Assembly: GCA_026929865.2 (NCBI GenBank)
Contig: CM049400.1
Span: 15,760,001-15,824,000 of the forward strand
Direction: 5' to 3'
Length of the DNA stretch: 64,000 nucleotides
Source: Hyperoplus lanceolatus
Taxonomy: Eukaryota; Chordata; Actinopteri; Uranoscopiformes; Ammodytidae
A model generated the notes under the pieces. It saw only the letters and a list, made by a program, of their open reading frames with translations, did not search any database and was not told the origin of the DNA. Numbering within the stretch: position 1 is the first letter of the stretch; every line of letters begins with the position of its first letter. Shown in pieces: positions 1 through 9,973 of the stretch. Both the position numbers and the translations under genes were made by a program.

Positions 1-163
1 CAATAGTTTCTAATTCATCTGACCCAGTGTCTCCAAATTATTTGTTCACACAAAATTTCTCAGATTTAGCCTCTTAATTTTCCTCTCAAAGTGCACCAGA
101 TTCATGCATTTCACTTTAAAAAAGGTTAAAAAAATCTCACGGGGGGCATACACCCGGACCCCC
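1..163. other. Unassigned repeat-like sequence at window edge
   Basis: No gene is visible. The stretch ends in a G-rich/C-rich pair of runs (about 138-165) that resembles internal sequence of fish interspersed repeats. The window edge cuts it, so no element boundary can be set. Confidence 0.3.
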
Positions 164-265
164 CTATTTTATTTTTATTTATCCTTTATTTAACCAGGTT
201 AGTCTCATTGAGATTAAAATCTCTTTTTCAAGAGAGACCTGGCCAAGATGGACAGCAGAACATAG

Positions 266-3200
266 TTACACAAAAAACACAATACAAAATACAAGTTCGA
301 TATTAAGTACAGTTGTAAAACATAAAAATAAGATTCTTAACTGAAAACATTCACAATTTCCAATGGAGTCCAACTTCAAACTCTTAACAACAGCCTTAAA
401 TTTGTTTAGAGTTACTAGGTCCTGAAGCTTAAGCTGCTTCTGCAGGTTATTCCATGACGACGGTGCAAGAAACTTAAAAGCTGTTTTACCCAGCTCTGTA
501 CGAGCTTGAGGAACAGTCATGATCACCATGTCCTGAGACCTTAACGCATGGGGGACACATTTTCTGGACATATACGATGACAAATAACAAGGGAGTTTAC
601 CTAAGATTGCCTTGTAAATAAAAACATACAAGTGACTAAGTCGTCTCATAAAAAGAGAAGGCCAGTTTACTCTCGAGTACAGTGTACAGTGATGGGTTAA
701 GGCTCTGCTGTTTGTAATGAACCTCAAGGCTCCATGGTATACAGTGTCCAACATATGTAGACAGTTAGCTGATGCATTCATGTACAACAGATCACCATAA
801 TCAAGAACCGGCAAGAAGGTGGCTTCGACTAATCGTCGTCTGGCCTCAAGAGAGAGAAACATGACTTATTCCTAAAGTAAAAACCTAACTTTAGTTTCAG
901 TTTTTTCACCAGGTTTTGTATGTGGGTTTTAAACGAGATGTGGTCATCAATCATAAATCCCAAGTATTTGTAAGTAGTTACAACCTCAATTTCATTACCT
1001 TGGGATGTTAACATTTTCTGATTTAACACAATCTTTCTGGAATTTGAAAATACCATAAGTTTGGTTTTATCAGCATTGAGAACAAGCTTCAGTTGACAAA
1101 GCTGAGCCTGCACTTGATCAAACGCACTTTGCATATAAACAAAAGGCTTACTGAGCGAGGATGAACAACAATAAATTACACTGTCATCCGCATAGAAATG
1201 GAAAGCTGCATTTGGGACATTTTGTCCAAGGCTATTAATATACAAAGTAAATAATAGCGGTCCCAGAACTGAACCCTGGGGAACTCCCTTACGCACTGTA
1301 AGCATCTCTGAAGTAAATCCATCAAACTGAGTAGAGTTCTGTCAGTGAGATAGTTGACAAACCATCCCACAGTATGATCAGAGAAACCAATCTTAATAAG
1401 TTGCTGTATCAGAATGTGATGGTCCACAGTGTCAAACGCTTTAGATAGATCAATAAAGAGAGACACACAATGTTGTTTTTTATCTAGAGCTTCTATGATG
1501 TCATTTAAAACTTTCATGGCAGCAGTAGTGGTGCTATGATTTTTTCGGAACCCTGATTGATGTACAGATAATATTTGATGAGTATGGACATAATCTTTAA
1601 CCTGCTCACTAACCAGGGTTTCCATGACTTTTGATAACACTGAGAGGTTTGAGAGTGGTCTGTAATTATTTAAAATGTTTGGATCCCCTCCTTTTAGTAG
1701 GGGTAGAACATAAGCAGCCTTCCAGATCATAGGGATTTTGTTTGAAGCCAATGAGAGATTAAAAAGATGTGTCAATGGTTCAGCTATTAGGTCTGCTGCT
1801 AATTTCAAAAACCTTGGTTCCAAGTGATCAGGACCAGACGGTTTTCTAGGGTTCAAATGCTTTAAGGCTTTGTGAACCTCAGCAACAGTAAAAGGGGTAA
1901 GATCAGGGCTGTACAGTGCGACAGTTTTGATCGCATTTGCTACTGAAATTGATCACGTGCGATGATGAATACAAACCCACTCGCACGAGTGCTAATGAGC
2001 AGATGCTGTCTTCTGTTTGAGACACAGAGGAGTGCTGCACAACACTGCTTAGAGGGCTCTACATTAACACTCTCCAAATTCGGGTAAATGTAATCTTAGG
2101 CAAGTAAGTTATTGAGTCCAACCTCCACTTTGGCTGGTGAATGATGTGTGCTCGGGACGATTATAGCGTCTAATACACTTCACCAACGGTAATAACCGGA
2201 AGGAGACGGCACGCAGTTAAGTTAGTGCGTGTGCAAACAGAACATTTCCTGTGCGCCTTCACATTAAAAGCCTGTTACTAGCCAAACGTGAGTTGACTTT
2301 TTTGAAGCCGGTAACAACAGGAAGTTCGCGCTTGAAAATCAACTGTGCTAGCTTGAAAATCAACTGCTTCAGCTGCAGAGAGCAGTCAACAACAGTAGTC
2401 TATTTAAACAAAGTTTGAAATAAGTGATGAGCCACTGAAGAACTGCTCCCAACACATTCACAACAACCTATTTAACTTATCCTAAATTGTACCAATATGT
2501 ATACTTATTTATTTAATAGGCTATATGTTTTAAAGTTATAGGTTTTAATTAACAGAAGGACATTTACCAAAAAAAAAATATTATTATGAATATAATAATG
2601 ATATGTATATACAAAAAATAAATAGATATTAATTTTATGAGGAGAAATAATTCTGAATCATCAAAAAATTGCAATTGGCAGGTTAGATTATTTTGTCTAA
2701 ATTACATTCAGTGCACCCCTATTAATTTTTCTACAATTATTACTGCACACACTAGGATATGACATTAATTGAGAATTTCAAATGAGACCAAGATGACAGG
2801 CTAAAAGGTAATTAGAGCAAAATGCATGGGTTAAGGTTATGCAAGTTTTCGATCATACTTTGTGTGCTACTGAATTTATTTTTGTGCTACTGATTTTTTT
2901 TGCTTGCTAGCACCAGTGCTACCACCTAAAAAAATAAGCGTACAGCCCTGGGTAAGATTAAAAATGTGGTGTACATCACTAGCATTGTTACCCAACTTTA
3001 CAGATTTCACTGCAGAATGTGAGGCAGAATTGAACAAAAACCCAGAAGAAATAAAATGCTCATTAAAACAGTTTAACATTTCAACCTTATCATGAACAGT
3101 AATGGAGTCTTTGACTATACAAGAAGGTAATTCATATGAGTTTTTAGAAGCAGATAATGATTTTATTGCTTTCCAGAATTTTCTCGGATCATTCAAATTT

Positions 3201-4512
3201 TCTGTTGTGGTGGTTAGATAATATTCAGATTTGGCTTTCCTGAATAGAGAAGTAAATTTGTTTCTCAGCTGACGAAAGAGAAGCCAGTCAGCCTCAGTAC
3301 CTGACTTCCTTGCCTTTGCCCAGGCCGCATTACGTTCATGAAGCAGGACAGAAAGATCAGCTGTGAACCAGGGGTTATCCCGACCCTTAATTCTAAACTC
3401 CCGCATAGGAGCATGTTTGTTTAGAATTTCACGAAAGGTCTCATGGAAAAATGACCAAGCCATTTCAACATCATCAATAAGGGCAATTCTGCTCCAGTCA
3501 AATAGATATAGATCACATAGAAAACCCTGCTCAACAAACATCTTCAAATTACGCCTTTTAACAAAACGAGGTTTACACTTAACTATCTTATTGCTGCTAT
3601 CACACAGTGATCACTTACATCATTAGGGAAAACACCTGTAGCAGAATATTTAAAAGGGACATTAGTCAAAATTAGATCAATAAGGGAGGATTTCTCGGGA
3701 CATTTTAGGTTTGGTCTGGTGGTGGAGGTAATTATTTGTGTCAGATTTAAAGAATCACACTGTGCTTTAAATGCATCAGACACTGGCGTCAACCAATCCC
3801 AGTTAAGATCACCAACCACAACAATTTCATTATACTGCAATTGTGACAGACTTTTACCAGTGTGGACAATGAATTACCTACTGCAGATGGAGGTCTGTAA
3901 CAACCAACTATCATGATATGATGGTCTTTCGTAACTTCAAAATTTAAGGCCAGGAGCTCAAATTGTTTACTTAGGGATTCAGTGAGCACTAAATTAACAT
4001 TCAATTTTCGTTTGGTGTAAATAGCAACACCACCCCCCTTATTAGGGCGGTCAGCTCGAAAAACACTATATCCATCAATGCATATATCCTTATCATGAAC
4101 AGATTTAGTTAACCAAGTTTCAGATAAAACAACAATATCAGCATCAGTTGAATTAACCCAAATCCTTACCATGTCCAATTTGGAGATTAAACTCCGCACA
4201 TTAAGATGAATGATACCAAGGCCTGACCTAGATTTAAAGTCTGCAGGTGTCACATTGCTAAGGCATATCAGGGCCAGGATTTGGCTGAACATTTCCAGAT
4301 ATAAGTAACAGCAGCATGACCATGAGTCTATGCCTAGTTGACCTGCCTGACATAGGCCTTTCATTTTTTGAATGTAAAGAGCTTACAAAACCAGGGAGTG
4401 AATTTACAGAGATATTAAACCAGTCTTTCAGAATGAAAAGGCAGTTAAGGCGGAGGAAATTCACTTCATTAAATGAGCATAGGGATAAGTGCACAGGTAT
4501 AATAACTTTCAA
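266..4512 (-). pseudogene. Broken LINE ORF: endonuclease plus reverse transcriptase
   Basis: The product would be the retrotransposon polyprotein that nicks target DNA and copies the element RNA there. Order on the minus strand: 4512-4258 ends in a leucine-rich stretch followed by NPGP (4281-4270). 4364-3789 holds endonuclease motifs (HLNVRSL, ADIVVLSETWL, NKGGGVAIY). 3840-3583 continues in another frame with GDLNW and SDHCVIAAI, the endonuclease C-terminus. 3547-2959 is the linker. 1895-1310 is the RT palm with NYRPLSNLSVLSK and LSKAFDTVDH. 1305-829 has [13 protein letters not shown] and the catalytic YADD at 1194-1183. 862-266 has the C-terminal FLPVLDYGDLLYM and SSWNNLQ region. Frameshifts near 4300, 3820 and 1310, plus the hAT insertion, make it non-functional. 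Confidence 0.85.
1904..2950. mobile_element. Non-autonomous hAT element inserted in the LINE
   Basis: The 1047-bp segment begins cagggctgtac and ends gtacagccctg, a perfect 11-bp terminal inverted repeat. It is flanked by an exact 8-bp direct repeat, ggtaagat, at 1896-1903 and 2951-2958. Eight-base duplications and short TIRs beginning CAG are the hAT signature. LINE coding sequence resumes on both sides, so the site is confirmed by the host frame. No transposase reading frame is seen inside. The interior is AT-rich with short repeats such as ttgtgctactga near 2870-2900. Confidence 0.9.
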
Positions 4513-4529
4513 TTTGAGTGGGACAGAGA

Positions 4530-4557
4530 GTTCACATAGGGATACCCCTATGTGAAC
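4530..4557. repeat. 12-bp perfect inverted repeat (hairpin)
   Basis: gttcacataggg at 4530-4541 is followed after four bases by its exact complement ccctatgtgaac at 4546-4557. It lies just upstream of the LINE coding region and may belong to the LINE 5' UTR. No function is evident. Confidence 0.6.
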
Positions 4558-4869
4558 AGTCTAGAGGAGGAACTAGTACATAGGCCCAATATCCACATAG
4601 TCAATGAAAGTCATCAGGCTAAGAAAGGCTAAGATTAGCTTCATTTTCACTGTATGTAACAAATATGTGGATTTTGGAATCAGTGACTGCTAAAGTGAAC
4701 CAGGCGCATGCAGTGCCAGCACACGTGTGTGTAGTGTGTGAGAAACAGGACAGATAGAATGGTAGGATGAAACAAGCAGTCAGGAGAGGACAGGCCGCAT
4801 GCCTGCATAAACCACTTCAGTTTTGTACTCTCAGCAGGTAGCAACTTGAGCTCAGAATATTAGCCCTTA

Positions 4870-5431
4870 GGACTGCAGGTAGCTAGCATCAGCTCACTCA
4901 GGGCATCCAGCAGGTAGCTAGCATCGGCTCACTCAGCAGGTAGCTAGCATTGGCTCACTCAGCAGGCAGCTAGCATTGGCTCACTCAGCAGGCAGCTAGC
5001 ATCGGCTCACTCAGCAGGTAGCTAGCATTGGCTCACTCAGCAGGTAGCTAGCATCGGCTCACTCAGCAGGTTGCTAGCCTCGGCTCACTCAGGGCCTCCA
5101 GCAGGTAGTCAGCTCACTCCGGGCCTCCAGCAGATAGTTAGCTCACTCCGGGCCTCCAGCAGGTAGTTAGCTCACCCAGGGCCTCCAGCAGGTAGTTAGC
5201 TCACTCCGGGCCTCCAGCAGATAGTTAGCTCACTCAGGGCCTCCAGCAGGTAGTTAGCTCACTCAGGGCCTCCAGCAGGTAGTTAGCTCACTCAGGGCCT
5301 CCAGCAGGTAGTTAGCTCACTCCAGGCCTCCAGCAGATAGTTAGCTCACTCAGGGCCTCCAGCAGGTAGTTAGCTCACTCAGGGCCTCCAGCAGGTAGTT
5401 AGCTCACCCAGGGCCTCCAGCAGGTAGTTAG
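4870..5431. repeat. Minisatellite, left part (26-bp then 29-bp units)
   Basis: Tandem units of about 26 bp (core caggtagctagcatcggc, then tcactc) run to about 5090. They then change to 29-bp units (core caggtagttagctcactc plus agggcctcc), for example with starts at 5162 and 5191. Both unit types share the caggtag and gctcactc blocks, so one arose from the other. The array resumes at 12337 after the hAT insertion. Confidence 0.95.
5424..5431. repeat. 8-bp target site duplication, left copy (gtagttag)
   Basis: gtagttag directly precedes the hAT terminus and recurs at 12337-12344 directly after the other terminus. The sequence is part of the 29-bp minisatellite unit, so the host site was a repeat unit. 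Confidence 0.9.
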
Positions 5432-5740
5432 TAGTGATGGGTCGATGAGGCCTCGTGAAGCGTTTCGACACATTACCAAACTGTATTGATACTGTGTCGG
5501 TACTGTGTCACTGTGCTGCTCCATACTGACACCTGCTGGATCTTTAAAATCATTACCGGCAACCCAATGACAGACTCAACTGATTTAATGACCTAGTATA
5601 GGCTATACAATAATATAATTTAACTTATTGTATTTTATATTGTAATATTTCATATCTTAATTAAAGGTTGAATATCTTTGATATTGTAGTGAAAGTTGGG
5701 GTGTTATCAGAGAGTGAAGGTGTATTATAATATCTTAAAG

Positions 5741-5759
5741 GTGAGGATGCTTATGTACT
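5741..5759. repeat. 19-bp LINE target site duplication, left copy
   Basis: gtgaggatgcttatgtact occurs here and again at 9823-9841, exactly flanking the L2-like LINE. The right copy continues into native hAT sequence (tgtccttgagg), which recurs at about 9940, so the host sequence is confirmed. Confidence 0.85.
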
Positions 5760-8700
5760 CATCATCACCATGGCAACGAGTGAACGCTGGCAACTTGCTG
5801 CCGCTGCTCGCCGGTAACTTTGAACTGTTTGAAACTTTTTAACTTTCAATAACTTAATTTTATTTATTTTATTTTCCATGAACTAATCGGACAGTGTGAT
5901 TAGCTTCACTTGGAATATTTTTTCAATCCGCTGGCATTACTACTTGTGTGGGAACAACGATTCATTGGATGCTAGCTTACTTCATGATTGAACGGGGACT
6001 TTTATCTCATAACACCATTCGTGTGTTGACAACTGAAGGGGACATACCAACCGTAGGCAGAGGCCGCTGCTGCTGATTGTTCGCTGCTTCTCGCCACTGC
6101 TCATATAGCCACACACGCCACTACACCTGCTGCCGCTGTCCTCCAACATTGGGCAGTCGGATAATCTTCGGGTGCCTGCTGACCATCATCGTTGGTCCCA
6201 CCCGCTTCAGCCGCCTCCTGGTCTCTCTGATCGCACTGTGTTGTGTTCTGCAAGCGGGTCGACCTCGCTCAGCTACCGAGTGGCGGCTAACGATCGCTGC
6301 TCCGTCGGCTACATCTGGTCGCATCCACCCTCCTCACTCCGCATGGTCTCCCCTCAGTCAGACTCTTCCCCTGGTTCATCATGATCACCTATTCACCAGC
6401 ACAGCTGTTTGGACTTTTCAACCACCACCTCATCCCATCATCCATCTCAGTCATTCAACAACTTGGACTCCTACGCCGCCGCCGCTACATCCACAGAGGC
6501 TCCCGCCGTGGGTTTGTTTTGACCCAGCACAGAAACTCCATCCCATTCGTCCGGTTACCTGCAAGCTCCGTCGCACCTCTGCCACGTCATCAGGACTCAC
6601 CCGCGGCCGCTATTGGACCATTCATCGCTTCTGTCAGGCAGCAGCTCACCAGGCAGGACAGAAAACATGGACTGGATTTCACTGCTGTCCTTTCCCCTCA
6701 CCCACACATCACTTCATCAAATGGCCAATCATTTATATACTCAACCACCACCACCCCTCCACCCAGTTTCCCCCCCTCCCCTCCGCCCCTCTGCACAGCT
6801 AACCTGGCTAACCTCAGACCTCTCCAGCCTGCCCCTATCCCATCACCCTCTGGCTGTGCCAACTTTGCCCTCCTCAACACCCGCTCACTCAACAATAAAG
6901 CCCCCGCCATACATGAACTCATCCTCGACAATAATCTGGACCTCCTATTACTTACTGAAACCTGGCAACAACCCAATGACTTTTTCTCCCTCAACCAAGC
7001 ATCTCCCCCTGGTTTCAGCTACATCGCCAAACCCCGCCCTTGCCGCCGTGGCGGTGGCCTCGCCGTCATCCACAAACGTAATTATTTGATCAGAGAGCTC
7101 ACCCCTCCCCTCAGTATCATCATTTGAATTCATTGCTTTTAAAGCCCCCTCCTCCACGACAGTTATCCTCATCTACAGGCCACCCAAACCTAATCCCTCC
7201 TTCCTTTCTGACCTCACCGAACTCATCACATTAGCATTAACCCTCTCTCCACGCTTGCTGTTACTCGGTGACATTAATATCCACATGGACTCCCCCACCT
7301 CCAAGCTCTCATCTGAACTCACCATTGTACTGGACAATTTCGATTTCACCCAACATGTCACCTTCCCAACCCATGACAAAGGACACATCCTCGACCTTGT
7401 CTGCTCCATCAATCTCCCTATACTCAGCCTTCACCCATGCCCCTTTCCCCTCTCTGATCACAAACTTATACTGTTCACCATCCTCTCCCCCACCCCCTGC
7501 CCCCGCCCCCTCAGAGAAATCACCTTCCGTAACCTCAAATCCATTGATCCCCACCATCTCTGTGACCTGCTCTCCTCCACCCTCCCCCTGGACTCAACCC
7601 TCAGCTCACCTGATGAGCTTACAAACCACCTTAATTATATCCTGTCTTCCTCCCTCAACACCCTGGCCCCCCTAAAAACCAAAACTGTCTCCTTTAATAC
7701 TTCTTCCCCCTGGTTCACACCCGCACTCCGCAAATTGAAACAGACTGGCCGCCAACTCGAACGACTCTCCAAAAAAAACTTCACTCACAGTCCACCACCA
7801 AGCCTACAAACTCCACCTCACTGCCTACAAAGACGCCCTCACCGCTGCCAAGTCTGCCTACCTCTCTGCCATCTTCTCTGACCCCTGCCAAAACCCCAGA
7901 ACCCTCTTCTCCACAGTGAGCAACCTCCTCAAACCCCGGACCAGCACCCTCTCCACCTCCTCCCCAGATCTCTGCAACTCATTCCTCCAGTTTTTCGCTG
8001 ACAAAATCACCACCATCAACCTTTCACTTTTCCCTGTACATGAACCCCCTGCACATTCAATGGCCCCTCCCCTACCCATTTCGCTGGACATCCCAACCCC
8101 TCCTCCCCATTGCCGTCTCTCCCACTTTGACTTGGTTACCCCTCTTGCACTCTCCAAGCTTATAAGCTCCTCCAAACCTACTACCTGCTCCCTTGACCCC
8201 CTCCCCACTCCCCTGCTCAAGTCCTGCCTCCCCGTTCTCTGCCCCTACCTCACTAACCTCTTTAACTCCTCACTGTCCCATGGAATTGTCCCCTCTGCTT
8301 TCAAATCTGCTGCTGTCACCCCCACCCTCAAGAAACCTGGTCTCGACCCCGCCTCCCTCTGTAACTACCGCCCAATCTCCAACCTCCCCTTCCTCTCCAA
8401 AACCCTTGAACGCATAGTCACCAAACAACTCCAATCCCATCTCCACGTCAATAACCTTTTTGAATCCCTCCAATCTGGCTTCCGCCCCCTCCACAGCACA
8501 GAAACCGCTCTCCTTAAAGTCTTCAATGACCTCCTCACCTCTGCCGATGCTGGTTCCCTCAACTTCCTCATCCTCCTTGACCTGAGTGCAGCCTTCGATA
8601 CTGTTAACCACACCATCCTGCTCACCAGACTCAGCAACCTCGGTATCGAAGGTACTGCACTCAGCTGGCTTCATTCTTATCTTTCTGACAGATCTAACTT

Positions 8701-9822
8701 CATCTCCCTCCATAACCACACATCTGCCACAGTCACCGTCACACAAGGTGTTCCCCAAGGTTCTGTACTCGGCCCCCTCCTCTTCATCATTTACCTCCTC
8801 CCCCTTGGTCAGTTACTTCGCCATTTCTCAATGGACTTCCACTGCTATGCTGATGACACCCAAATTTACCTCAGTACCAAATCCCCCCACAACCCCCCCC
8901 ATCTCCCACATTGAATCCTGCCTGTCTTCCCTTACACTCTGGATGAAAAATAACTTCCTCAAACTCAACAGCAACAAAACTGAACTCCTCCCTAATTGGC
9001 TCCAAATCCACCCTCAGCAAATGTACAACCCCCCCACACTCACTATTGATGGCACCATGGTCTCCCCCTCCCCCCAGGCCCGCAATCTTGGCGTAATTTT
9101 TGATCCCACCCTCTCCCTTGAACCCCACATCCGTCACACTGTCAAAACCTCCTTCTATCACCTCCGTAATATTGCAAAGATTAGATCCTCCCTCACACCC
9201 CATGCTGCTGAAAGACTCATCCATGCCTTCATCTCCTCCCGCCTTGACTATTGTAATTCACTCCTCGCCGGCATCAGCACCACCTCCATCAACAGACTCC
9301 AACGTGTCCAGAATGCAGCTGCCCGTCTCCTCACTCACACCAACTCGTGGAACCACATCACCCCAGTCCTCAAAAAGCTCCACTGGCTCCCCATTTCTTT
9401 CCGGATCAATTACAAACTTCTGGTCCTCACCTACAAAGCCCTCAACCATCTGGCCCCCCCATATCTCACTGACCTTCTCTCCCCCTATCAACCACCTCGG
9501 GCCCTCAGATCCTCCTCAGCCAGTCTCCTCTCCACCCACACATCTAAACTCTGCAGCTTTGGTGACAGAGCTTTCTCCAGGGCAGCTCCCAGGCTCTGGA
9601 ACAGCCTCCCCCAACATATCCATGACTCTGAGTCCCTCACCATCTTCCAGTCCAAACTCAAGACCCATCTCTTCTCCTCTGCCTACCCCTAGTTCACCCA
9701 CCAACCCAACTCTACATGACATTTTTGTTTGTTTATTGTTTTGTTTTTTGTAAAGCGCTCTGAGTGAGAGAAGAGCGCTATATAAATAAAATTTATTATT
9801 ATTATTATTATTATTATTACTT
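5760..9822 (+). mobile_element. L2-like LINE inserted in the hAT element
   Basis: The 4063-bp element lies between 19-bp target duplications. It has a 5' leader (5760-6380), endonuclease and RT coding sequence, and the 3' end typical of fish L2-like elements: agcgctatataaataaa followed by a (TTA)n tail at 9793-9820. Because the leader is retained it looks near full length. The plus strand is strikingly pyrimidine-rich, and its codons end mostly in C. The reading frame has shifted in at least three places. Confidence 0.9.
6381..9692 (+). pseudogene. Frameshifted L2-like ORF (endonuclease and reverse transcriptase)
   Basis: Endonuclease motifs lie in 6381-7127 (LNTRSLNNK, LLLLTETW, GGGLAVIHK). 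The C-terminal half follows in another frame from 7255 (LLLGDINIHMD, HDKGHILDLV, PLSDHKLI). RT starts near 7916 with [25 protein letters not shown] and [13 protein letters not shown], and reaches the catalytic YADD at 8846-8857. A further shift near 8890 leads into the last frame to 9692, which holds ARNLGVIFD, SRLDYCNSLL, LHWLPI and APRLWNSLP, the usual C-terminal blocks of this clade. The stop at 7125-7127 and the shifts near 7850 and 8890 make it non-coding as it stands, but conservation between the breaks is high, so it is not ancient. Confidence 0.88.
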
Positions 9823-9970
9823 GTGAGGATGCTTATGTACTTGTCCTTGAGGCAGGGAGGGGATTTGTATTATAATATCTTAAAGGTCATAATATGTCAA
9901 AATCAAAATGAAAGTGTTGTGAATGTGAGGATGCTTATGTACTTGTCCTTGAGGCAGGGAGGGGATTTGT
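9823..9970. repeat. Tandem repeat of about 100 bp inside the hAT element
   Basis: A block starting gtgaggatgcttatgtact and running through gaggcagggaggggatttgt occurs at 9823-9869 and again from about 9924 to 9970. The spacer block tattataatatcttaaagg is also found left of the LINE at about 5723-5742. This suggests two to three units of a subterminal repeat in the original hAT, into one of which the LINE inserted. Confidence 0.75.
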
Positions 9971-9973
9971 TTT

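Larger units (their letters stand above)
164..4600 (-). mobile_element. APE-type LINE (CR1/L2/Rex1-like), near full length, decayed
   Basis: A non-LTR retrotransposon runs on the minus strand. Its 3' end is the A-rich tail at about 164-180, read on the minus strand as AATAAA-type repeats. Going upstream come the reverse transcriptase C-terminal region, the RT core, an apurinic-type endonuclease and a short upstream segment with an NPGP motif. At least three frame changes and one large insertion (1904-2950) break the reading frame, so this copy is dead. A second, older fragment of the same family lies at 32057-35080. The 5' boundary is not defined; 4600 is an estimate just past the last recognisable coding sequence and a 12-bp hairpin at 4530-4557. 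Assignment to the CR1/L2/Rex1 group is by motif style only. Confidence 0.8.

Noticed and set aside
6121-9491. Minus-strand frames opposite the nested LINE
   Set aside because: They are Gly/Glu-rich shadows caused by the pyrimidine-rich sense strand. The plus strand carries the conserved RT and endonuclease motifs.
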